Assembly: GCF_019443745.1 (NCBI RefSeq)
Contig: NZ_CP050948.1
Location: forward strand, 3,724,001 to 3,788,000
Reading direction: 5' to 3'
Origin: Iamia sp. SCSIO 61187
Lineage (GTDB): Bacteria; Actinomycetota; Acidimicrobiia; Acidimicrobiales; Iamiaceae
Length of the DNA: 64,000 bases
The notes beneath the pieces were generated by a model. It did no database searches. It was not told the origin of the DNA and saw only the letters and a list, made by a program, of their open reading frames with translations. Positions 1 through 8,323 of the stretch are shown here, in pieces. Made by a program: the position numbers and the translations under genes. The stretch's first letter is position 1. The number at the start of each line of letters is the position of its first letter.

Positions 1-372
1 GATGTACTCCCGCGTCCGCTCCAGCGGCCGGGGGTAGGGCTGTCCGTACCAGCCCTCGACGACCTGGGGGCCCGACGCCCCGAGCCCGAGGATGAAGCGC
101 CCGCCGGTCAGGTGGTCGAGCGTCAGGGCGCTCATGGCCGTGGCCACCGGGGTGCGGGCCGCCATCTGGCACACGGCCGTGCCCAGCTGCAGCCGGGTGG
201 TCTGCGAGCCGTACCACGCCAGCGGGGTGAAGCAGTCGGAGCCGTAGGCCTCGGCCGACCACACCGAGTCGAAGCCCAGGTCCTCGGCGGTGGCGATCTG
301 CTCGGCGACCCCTGACGGGGGCTGGGCGAACCAGTACCCGAGGACGAGTCCGAGCTTGAGGTCAGCAGCCAT
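1..372 (-). CDS. LLM class F420-dependent oxidoreductase (N-terminal part, truncated by window edge)
   Basis: Only the first 124 codons are present; the gene runs off the left edge. The ATG is at 372-370 and the protein opens [14 protein letters not shown], followed by a luciferase-like TIM-barrel start ([48 protein letters not shown]). That last segment is typical of the bacterial-luciferase/F420 family. Such enzymes use F420 or FMN to oxidise or reduce lipophilic substrates in the cytoplasm. It is divergent from the Rieske oxygenase gene and shares a 74-bp intergenic region with a KstR-type operator. From memory it resembles the oxidoreductase encoded next to ltp3/ltp4 in mycobacterial cholesterol clusters; that assignment is inference and the substrate is unknown. 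Confidence 0.88.
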   Translation of the reverse strand, partial: MAADLKLGLVLGYWFAQPPSGVAEQIATAEDLGFDSVWSAEAYGSDCFTPLAWYGSQTTRLQLGTAVCQMAARTPVATAMSALTLDHLTGGRFILGLGASGPQVVEGWYGQPYPRPLERTREYI

Positions 373-406
373 GGGCAGGACCGTACCGCCCCCGCCCCGT
401 GTAGGG

Positions 407-420
407 TAGAACGCGTTCTC
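407..420. promoter_or_regulatory. KstR-type operator, copy 1
   Basis: TAGAACGCGTTCTC, followed by GTTTTC. It matches the KstR consensus TNNAACNNGTTNNA except for the last base. It lies in the 74-bp gap between the divergent LLM oxidoreductase (start 372) and Rieske oxygenase (start 447), so one site can control both promoters. Confidence 0.85.
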
Positions 421-446
421 GTTTTCGCCCGTCGGAGTCCCCCCGC

Positions 447-1550
447 ATGAGCCGCTACCCCTTCCCCATCCCCTTCGGCTGGTTCCAGGTCGGCCTGCCC
501 GAGGACGTGCCGGCGAAGGCCAGCAAGGCGCTCTACTACTTCGACCGCCACCTCGTCGCCTGGCGCGACGAGGACGAGGTCCTCCACGTCATGGACGCCT
601 TCTGCCCGCACCTCGGCGCCCACCTCGGCCACGGGGGCACCGTCGACGGGTGCCGCATCCAGTGCCCGTTCCACGGCTGGGAGTTCGACGGCGAGGGCAC
701 CAACGTCGACATCCCCTACTCCACCCGCACCAACAAGCGGGCCCGGATCCGGACCTACCCCACCCTCGAGGTGAACGGGAAGTCGCTGGTGTGGTTCCAC
801 CCCGACCCCGAGGTCGGCCCGCTGTGGGACATCCCGCCGTTGCCCGAGCTCGAGAGCGGTGAGTTCTGGGGCCCGATCCGCACCGAGCACACCGTGCTGG
901 CCCACGCCCAGGAGCTGGGCGAGAACGCCGTCGACTCGGCCCACTTCCGCTACGTCCACAACGTGGCCGAGGTCCCCGAGATCACCGCCTACGTCACCGA
1001 GGGCCCGGTGGCCGAGATGAGGTCGCTCCAGAAGTTCCCGACGCCCCGCGGCGTCGTGGAGGGCACGATCGAGTCGCTGGGCTACGGGCCGGGGGTCTCG
1101 ATCGTCCGCTTCTCCGGGATCATCGACACCCTCGCCGTCAGCTCCACGACGCCGATCGACGCCGGCAGCTGCATCACCCGGTTCGACTTCTACACCCGGT
1201 CCCTCGGCGATGCCGAGACCAACTCGAACGTGGCCCAGGCCTTCGTGCGCGAGGTCGACCGGCAGTTCATGGAGGACATGCCGGTGTGGGAGCACAAGGC
1301 CCACATCGCCCGCCCGGCGCTGGCCGACACCGACGGGCCGTTCATGACCTTCCGCAAGTGGTACCAGCAGTTCTACGCCGAGGTGGAGCCGGACACGGCG
1401 GTCGACCCGAACCTGTACCCGCCGCCCCACTGGCCCGACAAGATGGACGAGACGCCGGCCAAGGCCACCGCCTCGGCCAAGCACGGCGCCAAGGCCGACA
1501 AGAGGGTGGCCGAGGCCGAGGCCGGCGCCGTCGCCCAGCAGCTGACCTAG
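447..1550 (+). CDS. Rieske [2Fe-2S] oxygenase, KshA-like
   Basis: A 367-residue oxygenase subunit. The N-terminal Rieske domain has the two cluster-binding motifs CPH (in [11 protein letters not shown], about residues 53-63) and CPFHGW (about 74-79). The C-terminal mononuclear iron domain has the NxxDxxHxxxxH-type ligand set in [12 protein letters not shown] (about 163-174). The C-terminal region ([26 protein letters not shown]) strongly recalls 3-ketosteroid 9-alpha-hydroxylase oxygenase (KshA), which with a reductase opens the steroid nucleus. The last ~35 residues are an Ala/Lys-rich tail of low complexity. A KstR-type operator lies 27 bp upstream of the ATG. No reductase partner is in the window, and the exact steroid or aromatic substrate cannot be told from sequence. 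Confidence 0.9.
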   Translation: MSRYPFPIPFGWFQVGLPEDVPAKASKALYYFDRHLVAWRDEDEVLHVMDAFCPHLGAHLGHGGTVDGCRIQCPFHGWEFDGEGTNVDIPYSTRTNKRARIRTYPTLEVNGKSLVWFHPDPEVGPLWDIPPLPELESGEFWGPIRTEHTVLAHAQELGENAVDSAHFRYVHNVAEVPEITAYVTEGPVAEMRSLQKFPTPRGVVEGTIESLGYGPGVSIVRFSGIIDTLAVSSTTPIDAGSCITRFDFYTRSLGDAETNSNVAQAFVREVDRQFMEDMPVWEHKAHIARPALADTDGPFMTFRKWYQQFYAEVEPDTAVDPNLYPPPHWPDKMDETPAKATASAKHGAKADKRVAEAEAGAVAQQLT

Positions 1551-4003
1551 CCCTCGCCGAGGCCCACCCCGGAGCTCGGGTGGTAGGCGACGGCGGTCGA
1601 CGCGAACGTGGTCGGGTCGAGGCGCTCGAGGGTCTGGTCGGTGAGGAGCATCGGTGTCCCCGACACCACCAGCACCCGCGCCACCGTCGGGGCCGGGGCG
1701 GGTGAGCAGGCGAAGATCGAGCCGTTGAACTCCTCGCCGGGGGCGAACCGGGCGACGAGCGAGGCGTCGACGCGGAAGCACCCGTAGCGGGGCCACTCGA
1801 CGGTCCGGCGGTCGGGGTCGTCGCAGCGCAGGGCGACCCCGCCGGGCCCCAGCGCGGCGCGCGCCTCGGGGTCGGTGACCTCGACCGCGGGGCACGGCGG
1901 CGGCTCCTCGGGGGGCTCGCTCGCCGCGGGCACGGCCACCTCGGTCACGCCCCCGCCGACGTCGAGCACCACGGCGTGGTTCGGCCCCCGCTCGGCCGAC
2001 CACCGGGCGTCGTGCACCCCCCACAGCGCCAGCCCGCGATCGGGCCAGTAGGTGAAGGCGTGGTGGTCCGCTCGGACGCTGTCGGTCGACCAGGGTCGCT
2101 CCCAGCTGCCGACGATGGCCGGCGCGTCGGGGTCGCTCACGTCGAGCAGCTGGGCCACGACCCAGCTCCGGGTCTGGCGATCGTCGCCCTCACCGACCTC
2201 GTCGCTGCGGGCGCCGACCATGAGGGCGCGCCCCTCCGGCAGCGGGTGGAAGTAGCCGACGTCGCCCGGGACGGTGACGGCCCCCGCCCGGCGGGGTGCG
2301 GCGGGGTCGGTGACGTCGATGACCGAGACGGTCCGGCCGAAGAAGCCGGCCGAGACCAGCACCCGGCCCTCGACGAAGCGCACCGCGGCGACGGCGCCGT
2401 CCCCCTCGGCCAGGTCCTCGACCTGGGAGGCCACGTCGAGGGCACCCTCCCCGTCCGGGGTCAGGACCGTCAGGTCGACGACGGCGTCGGGCTGCTGCTG
2501 CCAGGGCGTGCCCTCGGTGGTCACCACGGCCAGCGAGTCGCCGATCTCGCCGAAGGCGAACTGCCCGACCGTGGACCCGTCGACAATGCCCGACCCGTCG
2601 TAGGACGGCGGCTCCTCGTCGGTGAAGCTGAACTCGTGGACGGCGGTCTGCCAGTCGTCGAAGGTGAGGGTCTCCCGGTCGATCGGGTCGACCCACACCT
2701 CGGAGCTGATCGCCACCCGGTCGAGCCCGGCGTAGAGGGTCCGGCCGGGCGCCAGGATCGACGTGCCGGTGGGCGCGAACCGGCCGGTGCCGAGCGGGAA
2801 GGTCACCATCGAGGTCATGGCCACGCCCGAGAAGGTGTCGGGCACGTGGACCCGCTCGCAGGGAACCAGGCGCTGGCCGTCCTCGCCGTCCCGCTGCCAC
2901 TCGGGGATCCAGTCGTCGGCGCTCGACCCGGCCACGATGCGGCGGTTCTGGTCGAGCGCGGTCGCCACCGACGGCGGTGTGGTCGGCATCACGAACCCGA
3001 GGTCGGCCAGGTCCGACGTGGTCACCAGCCGGATCTCCCCGTCGACGAGCCGGGCCGCCACCAGCCGGCCCTCGACCCGGACGCGGTCGGTGACGGTCGG
3101 CGCCGCCGGGTCGGTCGCGTCGACGAAGGTCACCGTCAGGAAGTCGACCGACGCCCGGGTGGCCGAGGGATCGCCCTCCACGGGCTCGGACACCTCGACC
3201 TCGGAGCCGAAGACGGCGACCTTCCCGTCGGCGACCAGCAGCTCGCTCACCTGGGCCGGGGGGTCGTCCTCGCCCGCCGGCCCGGGGGTGACGTCGAGGG
3301 ACGCGAGCACCTCGAGGGTCGTGGCCTCGGTGATGCGGAGGTTCCCGCGCCCGTCGAGGTCGTAGATCAGGTCCCCCTCCGCCTTCACCAGGTCGAGCTC
3401 GTCGACCCCGGTGACCTGCACGTTGGTCCCCAGCGTCTCGCCGCCCGCGGTTCCCGCGCCGTCGGCCGGCGCGGCGGCGTCGTCGAACCCCTCCGTGGAG
3501 GCCTGCCGCTCCTGGAGCTCCATCCCGACGGCGCCGAAGCCACCGCCGAAGGCCCCGAACCCCCGGCTGCCGACGTGCTCGGCCCCGACCCGGCGGAGGT
3601 CGGTGATCAGGGCGTCGCAGTCGGGGAAGGTCGACACCGAGCTGACCAACTGCACCTCGGTGGGGTCGACGGGCTCGTCGTCGAGCGCGGCGACCAGGCG
3701 GTCGACGTCCTCCCCGCCGGGGGCGCCGGCCGGCCCACCACCGTCGCCGTCGCCGTCGTCGGCGGCCTGCACGCCGATTAGCACCCCGCCCAGCAGGGCG
3801 ACGACCACCGCGACGGCGGCCACGCCGCCCATCCGGCGGAGCCGGCGACGCTGGATCGCCCGCTCGACGCCGGACGGCGTGACGGGAGCGACCCGCTGGC
3901 GGAGGCGGGCCCCGGCAGCGGCGAGGGCCGCGTCCTCCTGGTCGCCGACCGGGGCGTCACCGAGATCGTCGTTCGGGTCCTCGGGCTGGGGGTGGTCGTT
4001 CAT
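1547..4003 (-). CDS. Membrane-anchored beta-propeller domain protein
   Basis: An 818-residue protein. A cytoplasmic N-terminus of about 55 residues ends in a basic stretch (RRRLRRMGG), followed by one transmembrane helix (about 57-78) and an acidic linker. The remainder is a large extracytoplasmic region matching the bacterial beta-propeller domain family distantly related to WD40 (Beta_propel), with repeated blade-like segments such as DLVKAEGDLIYDLDGRG and VSELLVADGKVAVFG. I chose the ATG at 4003 because it overlaps the stop of the upstream sigma-factor gene in an ATGA arrangement, implying coupled translation. The pairing suggests a sensor or anti-sigma-like role, but the cytoplasmic part is too short for a classical zinc anti-sigma domain, so this is inference. 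Its stop codon overlaps the stop of the convergent Rieske gene. Confidence 0.85.
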   Translation of the reverse strand: MNDHPQPEDPNDDLGDAPVGDQEDAALAAAGARLRQRVAPVTPSGVERAIQRRRLRRMGGVAAVAVVVALLGGVLIGVQAADDGDGDGGGPAGAPGGEDVDRLVAALDDEPVDPTEVQLVSSVSTFPDCDALITDLRRVGAEHVGSRGFGAFGGGFGAVGMELQERQASTEGFDDAAAPADGAGTAGGETLGTNVQVTGVDELDLVKAEGDLIYDLDGRGNLRITEATTLEVLASLDVTPGPAGEDDPPAQVSELLVADGKVAVFGSEVEVSEPVEGDPSATRASVDFLTVTFVDATDPAAPTVTDRVRVEGRLVAARLVDGEIRLVTTSDLADLGFVMPTTPPSVATALDQNRRIVAGSSADDWIPEWQRDGEDGQRLVPCERVHVPDTFSGVAMTSMVTFPLGTGRFAPTGTSILAPGRTLYAGLDRVAISSEVWVDPIDRETLTFDDWQTAVHEFSFTDEEPPSYDGSGIVDGSTVGQFAFGEIGDSLAVVTTEGTPWQQQPDAVVDLTVLTPDGEGALDVASQVEDLAEGDGAVAAVRFVEGRVLVSAGFFGRTVSVIDVTDPAAPRRAGAVTVPGDVGYFHPLPEGRALMVGARSDEVGEGDDRQTRSWVVAQLLDVSDPDAPAIVGSWERPWSTDSVRADHHAFTYWPDRGLALWGVHDARWSAERGPNHAVVLDVGGGVTEVAVPAASEPPEEPPPCPAVEVTDPEARAALGPGGVALRCDDPDRRTVEWPRYGCFRVDASLVARFAPGEEFNGSIFACSPAPAPTVARVLVVSGTPMLLTDQTLERLDPTTFASTAVAYHPSSGVGLGEG

Positions 4004-4515
4004 GGTGCGCTCTGTCCTTCCGCGTACGGCTGGAGGGCGGGCGCGCTCCGCAGGGCGGCGCGCCCCCGGTGCAGGAGCGACTTCACCGCCGGCACGGAGA
4101 GCTGCAGCGTCGCCGCGATCTCGTCGATGCCCACGTCGGCGCCGTAGCGCAGGGCGATGGCGGCGGCCTGGTCGTCGGGCAGAGCCCGGACGGCGGCCCA
4201 GACGTCCTCGTCGTCGAGCGCGCCCAGCGGGTCGCCGACCACGGCTCCGTCCCGGTCGACGAGGGCGCCGAGCCGTTGGACGGCCCGCCGCTCGTTCGAG
4301 GAGCGCCGGGCCGAGGAGATGGCGGCGTTGATCGCCACCCGGCGGACCCACGCCCCGGGACGATCGAGCCGCGACACCCGGCGCCAGCGCCGGTAGCACC
4401 GCTCGAAGGCGTCCTGGACGATCTCCTCGGACCGGTGCCGGTCGCCGACGATGGCGTACACGGCCGCGACCAGGCCCCGGCTCTCGCTCTCCACGAGATG
4501 GGCGAAGTCGACCAT
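4000..4515 (-). CDS. ECF-type RNA polymerase sigma factor
   Basis: A 171-residue protein with sigma region 2 (DRHRSEEIVQDAFERCYRRW, then RPGAWVRRVAINAA) and region 4 (LPDDQAAAIALRYGADVGIDEIAATLQLSVPAVKSLLHRGRAAL), the layout of group IV/ECF sigma factors of the SigE/SigM type. The ATG at 4515 is preceded by GGAGG ten bases upstream; a GTG two codons earlier and another start at 4545 are possible. Its stop overlaps the start of the membrane beta-propeller gene (ATGA), so the two are probably co-translated and functionally linked. Target promoters are not known. Confidence 0.92.
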   Translation of the reverse strand: MVDFAHLVESESRGLVAAVYAIVGDRHRSEEIVQDAFERCYRRWRRVSRLDRPGAWVRRVAINAAISSARRSSNERRAVQRLGALVDRDGAVVGDPLGALDDEDVWAAVRALPDDQAAAIALRYGADVGIDEIAATLQLSVPAVKSLLHRGRAALRSAPALQPYAEGQSAP

Positions 4516-4643
4516 GCGCACCCGTCCTCCGCCGCACACACGCACGAGACCCGTCGGAGGTCGCGCTCGCCGCGGCGGTCGGCGTCGGGGACGACGGTAG
4601 GCGCCCGGTGGACGGGCGGTGCGTCAGGTGCGCACCGGGTGCG

Positions 4644-5420
4644 TCAGGACCCCGGGATCTGCGTGAGCACGGTGGCGTCGCCGGCGAGGTGGCCGCCGTC
4701 GACGACGTACTCGGCGCCGGTCACGTAGCCGGCCTCGTCGGAGCAGAGGAACAGGACCACCGGGGCCACGTCGTCGACCGTGCCCACCCTCTTGATCGGG
4801 AGGTTCTGGTAGAAGGCGGCGTCCTCGTTGCTCACGTCGCCGCCGAAGCGGGTCATGGGCGTGTCGATGCCACCGGGGTGGACCGTGTTGACCCGGATGC
4901 CACGGCGGCCCAGCTCGATGGCGGCCGAACGGCTGAGCCCCCGGATGGCCCACTTGCTGGTGGAGTACGCGGCCAGGAACGGCAGCCCCTCCATCCCGCC
5001 GTTGGACGAGATGTTGACGATCGACCCGTTGCCGCTCTTCTTCATCGAGGGCACGACGGACTTGATGCCGAGGAAGCAGCCCATGACGTTCACGTCGAGG
5101 ACGGTCCGGAACCGGGCCGCGTCGTACTTGTCGATGGCGTTGAAGTCGAGGATGCCGGCGTTGTTCACCAGCGTCGTGATCGGTCCCCACGCCTCCTCGG
5201 TCTCGGCCACGACCTGCTTCCAGGCGTCCTCGTCGGTGACGTCGAGGGTCGCGGCCCGGGCCGCGTCGCCGAGGTCGGCCGCCACCGCGGCGGCCTCGTC
5301 GGCCAGGACGTCGGCCACCACGACCCTGGCCCCCTCGGCCGCGAACAGGCGGGCCTCGGCCTCGCCCTGCCCCCGCGCCGCGCCCGTGATGATGGCGATC
5401 TTCCCGTCGAGTCGTCCCAC
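4644..5420 (-). CDS. SDR family NAD(P)-dependent oxidoreductase (hydroxysteroid dehydrogenase-like)
   Basis: A 258-residue classical short-chain dehydrogenase. It has the glycine-rich nucleotide site TGAARGQG (about 12-19), the NNAG motif (about 86-89), the catalytic Ser in NISSNGG, the YSTSK active-site pair (about 151-155) and the PGG.DTPM segment. Such enzymes interconvert alcohols and ketones; 3-alpha/20-beta-hydroxysteroid dehydrogenases are the closest style. The GTG start at 5420 has GGAGGA nine bases upstream. It follows the Ltp thiolase operon on the same strand but is separated from it by a perfect 31-bp palindrome that probably terminates much of the transcript. A steroid substrate is inferred from the neighbours only. 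Confidence 0.92.
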   Translation of the reverse strand: MGRLDGKIAIITGAARGQGEAEARLFAAEGARVVVADVLADEAAAVAADLGDAARAATLDVTDEDAWKQVVAETEEAWGPITTLVNNAGILDFNAIDKYDAARFRTVLDVNVMGCFLGIKSVVPSMKKSGNGSIVNISSNGGMEGLPFLAAYSTSKWAIRGLSRSAAIELGRRGIRVNTVHPGGIDTPMTRFGGDVSNEDAAFYQNLPIKRVGTVDDVAPVVLFLCSDEAGYVTGAEYVVDGGHLAGDATVLTQIPGS

Positions 5421-5449
5421 TGGGTGCTTCCTCCTGGATCAGGTGCAGC

Positions 5450-5480
5450 TGGTCGGAGTGGGTCTGACCCACTCCGACCA
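5450..5480 (-). terminator. Perfect 31-bp palindrome after the thiolase operon
   Basis: Two 15-base arms (TGGTCGGAGTGGGTC and its exact complement) around a single central T. It starts two bases beyond the stop codon of the Ltp3-like gene, so it would form a strong hairpin at the operon end. There is no U tract, so termination by this hairpin alone is inference; a protein-binding palindrome is the alternative. Confidence 0.6.
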
Positions 5481-5481
5481 C

Positions 5482-6651
5482 CTACGGCTTGTCGGCGCCG
5501 ACGACCCACATGGCGAAGAACTGCGAGCCGCCGCCGTAGGCGTGGCCCACGGCGGTGCGGGCCCCCTCGACCTGGTGGTCGCCGGCGGTGCCCCGGACCT
5601 GCATGGCCGCCTCGGCGAAGCGGAGCATGCCCGACGCCCCGATGGGGTTGGTGCAGAGCACGCCGCCGGACATGTTGACCGGCAGGTCGCCGTCGAGGGC
5701 GGTGGCGCCCTCCTCGGTCATCTTCCAGCCGTCGCCGGGCTCGGCGAAGCCGAGGTTCTCGAGCCACATGGGCTCGAACCAGCTGAACGGGACGTACATC
5801 TCGACGCAGTCGACGTCCTTGCGGGGGTCGGTGATGCCCGCCTGCTTGTAGACGTCGGCCGCGCAGAGGGCGCCGCCCAGCGGCAGGACCGTGTCGCGCT
5901 CGGCCGACAGGGTCGGCTCGGACCGCATGGCCGTGCCCTTGATCCACGCCGGCTGGCGCCCCTCGGCGGCCGCCGCCTCGGCCACCTTCTCCGAGCCCAG
6001 CACCAGGGCGCAGGCACCGTCGCTCGACGGGCACGTCTCGGCGTAGCGGATCGGGTCCCACAGCATCATCGACTCCTTGATGGAGTCGAAGGTGATGTCG
6101 TGCTCGTGCAGGTGGGCGTAGGGGTTCTTGAGCCCGTTCTGGCGGTCCTTCAGGGCCACGAGCATCCCGATGTGGTCGGGTGAGCCCGAGCGGCGGATGT
6201 AGCTGCGCACGTGAGGGGCGAAGTAGCCGCCGGCGCCGGCGTGCAGCGGCGGGGTGAACGGGATCGGCAGCGAGAGGGCCCACATGGCCTCGCTCTCGGA
6301 CTGCTTCTCGAAGGCGACGGTGAGGACCCGCTCGTGGATGCCGGCCTCGATGAGCTGGCTGGCCACGATCGCGGTCGAGCCGCCGACCGAGCCGGCGGTG
6401 TGGACCCGGAAGAGCGGCTTGCCGGTGGCGCCGAGGGCGTCGGCCAGGAACAGCTCCGGCATCATCACCCCCTCGAAGAAGTCGGGCGCCTTGCCGATCA
6501 CGACGGCGTCGACGTCGGCCCACGTCATCTGGGCGTCGTCGAGGGCCCGCGAGGCGGCCTCCCGCACGAGCCCGGCCATGGAGACGTCGCCCCGCGTGGC
6601 CTGGTGCTTGGTCTGGCCGATGCCGACGACGGCGACCCTGTCCTTGCCCAT
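5482..6651 (-). CDS. Thiolase-fold lipid-transfer protein, Ltp3-like
   Basis: A 389-residue thiolase-superfamily protein (opens KDRVAVVGIGQTKHQATRG, with a GGVLCTNPIGASGMLRFAEA C-terminal catalytic-type loop and a GHAYGGGSQFFAMWV end). This class includes the SCP2/Ltp proteins that cleave sterol side chains as thiolase or retro-aldolase partners of DUF35 proteins. It is the last gene of a four-gene operon (DUF35, DUF35, Ltp4-like, this gene). Its ATG shares one base with the upstream stop (TGATG), so translation is coupled. Size and order resemble mycobacterial Rv3521-ltp4-ltp3, recalled from general knowledge, not checked by alignment. The operon leader carries a KstR-type operator. Confidence 0.88.
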   Translation of the reverse strand: MGKDRVAVVGIGQTKHQATRGDVSMAGLVREAASRALDDAQMTWADVDAVVIGKAPDFFEGVMMPELFLADALGATGKPLFRVHTAGSVGGSTAIVASQLIEAGIHERVLTVAFEKQSESEAMWALSLPIPFTPPLHAGAGGYFAPHVRSYIRRSGSPDHIGMLVALKDRQNGLKNPYAHLHEHDITFDSIKESMMLWDPIRYAETCPSSDGACALVLGSEKVAEAAAAEGRQPAWIKGTAMRSEPTLSAERDTVLPLGGALCAADVYKQAGITDPRKDVDCVEMYVPFSWFEPMWLENLGFAEPGDGWKMTEEGATALDGDLPVNMSGGVLCTNPIGASGMLRFAEAAMQVRGTAGDHQVEGARTAVGHAYGGGSQFFAMWVVGADKP

Positions 6652-7709
6652 CAGGCGTCCCCTTCCAGGACCGTGACCAGGTTCTGCTGCAGGCAGGGCC
6701 CGCTGGTGGCGTGGGCGACGCCGCGCTGGGCGTCCCCCGCCGAGATGCGGGTGGCGACCTCGCCGATGCGGATGAGGCCGGCGGCCATCATCACGTTGGC
6801 GGCGAGCGCCCCTCCCGACGGGTTGACGCTCACGTCGTCGCCCAGGCCGAGGGCCTCCCGCAGGATCAGCTCCTGGTGGGTGAACGGGGCGTGGAGCTCG
6901 GCCACGTCGACCGGGCCGTCGGCGACCCCGGCCTTGTCGGCCGCGATGCGGGTCGACGCGCTGACGGTGAGGTCGCGCAGCCCGAGGTGGATCGGCTCGA
7001 TGCGGTGGTCGATGCCCCGGATCCAGGCCGGGCGCTCGACCTTCTCCCGGGCGACGTCGCCGGCGGCGAGCACGATGGCGGCGGCGCCATCGGTGATCGG
7101 CGGGCAGTCGCCCTTCCGCAGCGGGGCGATGTGGTAGCCGTCAGCCAGGTGGTCGGCTGCGGGCCGGTCCCACGCCAGCTGGGCGTTGGGGTTGTCGAGG
7201 GCCGCCTTGCGGCTGCGGACGGCGACCTCGGCCATGTCGTCCTCGGTGCCCTTCCCGGCATCGAGCCAGGCCTGGGCCTGGAGCGCCGCCAGGCTCACCG
7301 CGTCGGGCCAGAGCGGGCCGGTGAGGATCGGGTCGAGCTGACGGGTCAGCACCATGGGCAGGTCGCCCGGCGACGACTTCGAGTAGCAGTAGACGAGGGC
7401 GGTGTCGAGCTCCCCGAGCTGGAGCTTCACCCAGGCCTCGTAGAGGGCGAAGGCCCCGTCCATCTCGACGTGGCTCTCCTGGATCGGGGGCCAGGGGCCG
7501 ACCGAGTCGAGCGTCGACACGAAGCTGAAGCCCACGCCGGCGAGGTAGTCGGTCGAGCCCGAGCAGGTGAACCCGATGTCGTCGATGGTCATGTCGACCT
7601 GGCCCAGCGCGGTGTGCACCGCGGGCATGAGCATCTCGACCTCGTTGAGCTCGGCCACCCGCCGTCTGGCGGGCGTCTGGGCGAAGCTGATGACGGCGAT
7701 GTCGCGCAT
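6651..7709 (-). CDS. Thiolase-fold lipid-transfer protein, Ltp4-like
   Basis: A 352-residue thiolase-superfamily protein starting MRDIAVISFAQTP, with TDGAAAIVLAAGD and NPSGGALAANVMMAAGL segments typical of the SCP2/Ltp thiolases. It is shorter than a canonical thiolase (about 390) and pairs with the next gene as the second subunit; heteromeric Ltp complexes are known in actinobacterial sterol degradation. The ATG at 7709 shares its A with the upstream DUF35 stop (TGATG), and the same arrangement links it to the downstream gene, so subunit stoichiometry is probably set by translational coupling. Which member carries the nucleophilic Cys cannot be settled without a structural alignment. Confidence 0.87.
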   Translation of the reverse strand: MRDIAVISFAQTPARRRVAELNEVEMLMPAVHTALGQVDMTIDDIGFTCSGSTDYLAGVGFSFVSTLDSVGPWPPIQESHVEMDGAFALYEAWVKLQLGELDTALVYCYSKSSPGDLPMVLTRQLDPILTGPLWPDAVSLAALQAQAWLDAGKGTEDDMAEVAVRSRKAALDNPNAQLAWDRPAADHLADGYHIAPLRKGDCPPITDGAAAIVLAAGDVAREKVERPAWIRGIDHRIEPIHLGLRDLTVSASTRIAADKAGVADGPVDVAELHAPFTHQELILREALGLGDDVSVNPSGGALAANVMMAAGLIRIGEVATRISAGDAQRGVAHATSGPCLQQNLVTVLEGDA

Positions 7710-8323
7710 CAGGCCCGACCTCCTTGGCCGGTGCGGGGGTTGCGGACGAGGGCCTCGGTGGGGGCCACGCCTCCGACCCAGGACCCCAGGCCGGTGCCGT
7801 GGTCCTCGCCCGGGATCCGGACCGAGGTGTCGTCGGGCTCGCCGTTGGGCTTGAACCACTTGATCGACTCGAGCGTCGGCTCGATGTCGGCGTCGTCGCG
7901 CCACACCGCCTCGACCCGCATGCCGATGTGGACCTCGTCGGCCGGCACCTCCTGGATGAGGTGCATGATCGAGAGGTCGGCGCCGTCCAGGAGGATCAGG
8001 GCGCTGACGTAGGGGATCTCCATCACCGAGCCGTAGAACTGGACGTTCACGACGCAGAACGAGGTGACGGTGCCGACCTGGGCCACCTCGACCTCGATCG
8101 GCGTGGCCTGGCCCAGCTCGGGGTCGGCGCCGCGGGGCGGCACGTAGACCCGGCTGTCGGCGTTCGCCCGCTGGCCGATGATCTTCTTCTGGGTGAGGCC
8201 CCGGAGGAAGCGGGTGGTGGCGTCGCCGGCGGTGAACTCGTAGTCGAGCTGGGCCGGCGTGCGGACGCTCTTGACCGGTTCGACGTCGCGGAGGGACTCG
8301 GGGAGGCTGACCTCGGGCGGCAT
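7709..8323 (-). CDS. DUF35 OB-fold protein, thiolase partner (larger subunit)
   Basis: A 204-residue protein with the DUF35 layout: an N-terminal helical/rubredoxin-like stretch (FLRGLTQKKIIGQRANADSRVYVPPRG) and a C-terminal OB fold (about 70-165, e.g. VTSFCVVNVQFYGSVMEIPY). DUF35 proteins bind Ltp thiolases or aldolases and provide an acyl-CoA binding surface. The four zinc-ribbon cysteines usual in the family are absent here (IGQRANADSRVY in place of a CxxC segment), so no zinc is expected. Its ATG overlaps the upstream DUF35 stop (TGATG), and its stop overlaps the Ltp4-like start. Confidence 0.85.
   Translation of the reverse strand: MPPEVSLPESLRDVEPVKSVRTPAQLDYEFTAGDATTRFLRGLTQKKIIGQRANADSRVYVPPRGADPELGQATPIEVEVAQVGTVTSFCVVNVQFYGSVMEIPYVSALILLDGADLSIMHLIQEVPADEVHIGMRVEAVWRDDADIEPTLESIKWFKPNGEPDDTSVRIPGEDHGTGLGSWVGGVAPTEALVRNPRTGQGGRA

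Noticed and set aside
1547-1550. Overlapping stop codons of the convergent Rieske and beta-propeller genes
   Set aside because: A four-base convergent overlap is common in compact genomes, and no shared regulatory element was visible.
4618-4648. Direct repeat GGTGCGTCAGG near the end of the SDR gene
   Set aside because: Only two short copies are present, with no link to a gene or symmetrical structure. Likely chance in high-GC sequence.
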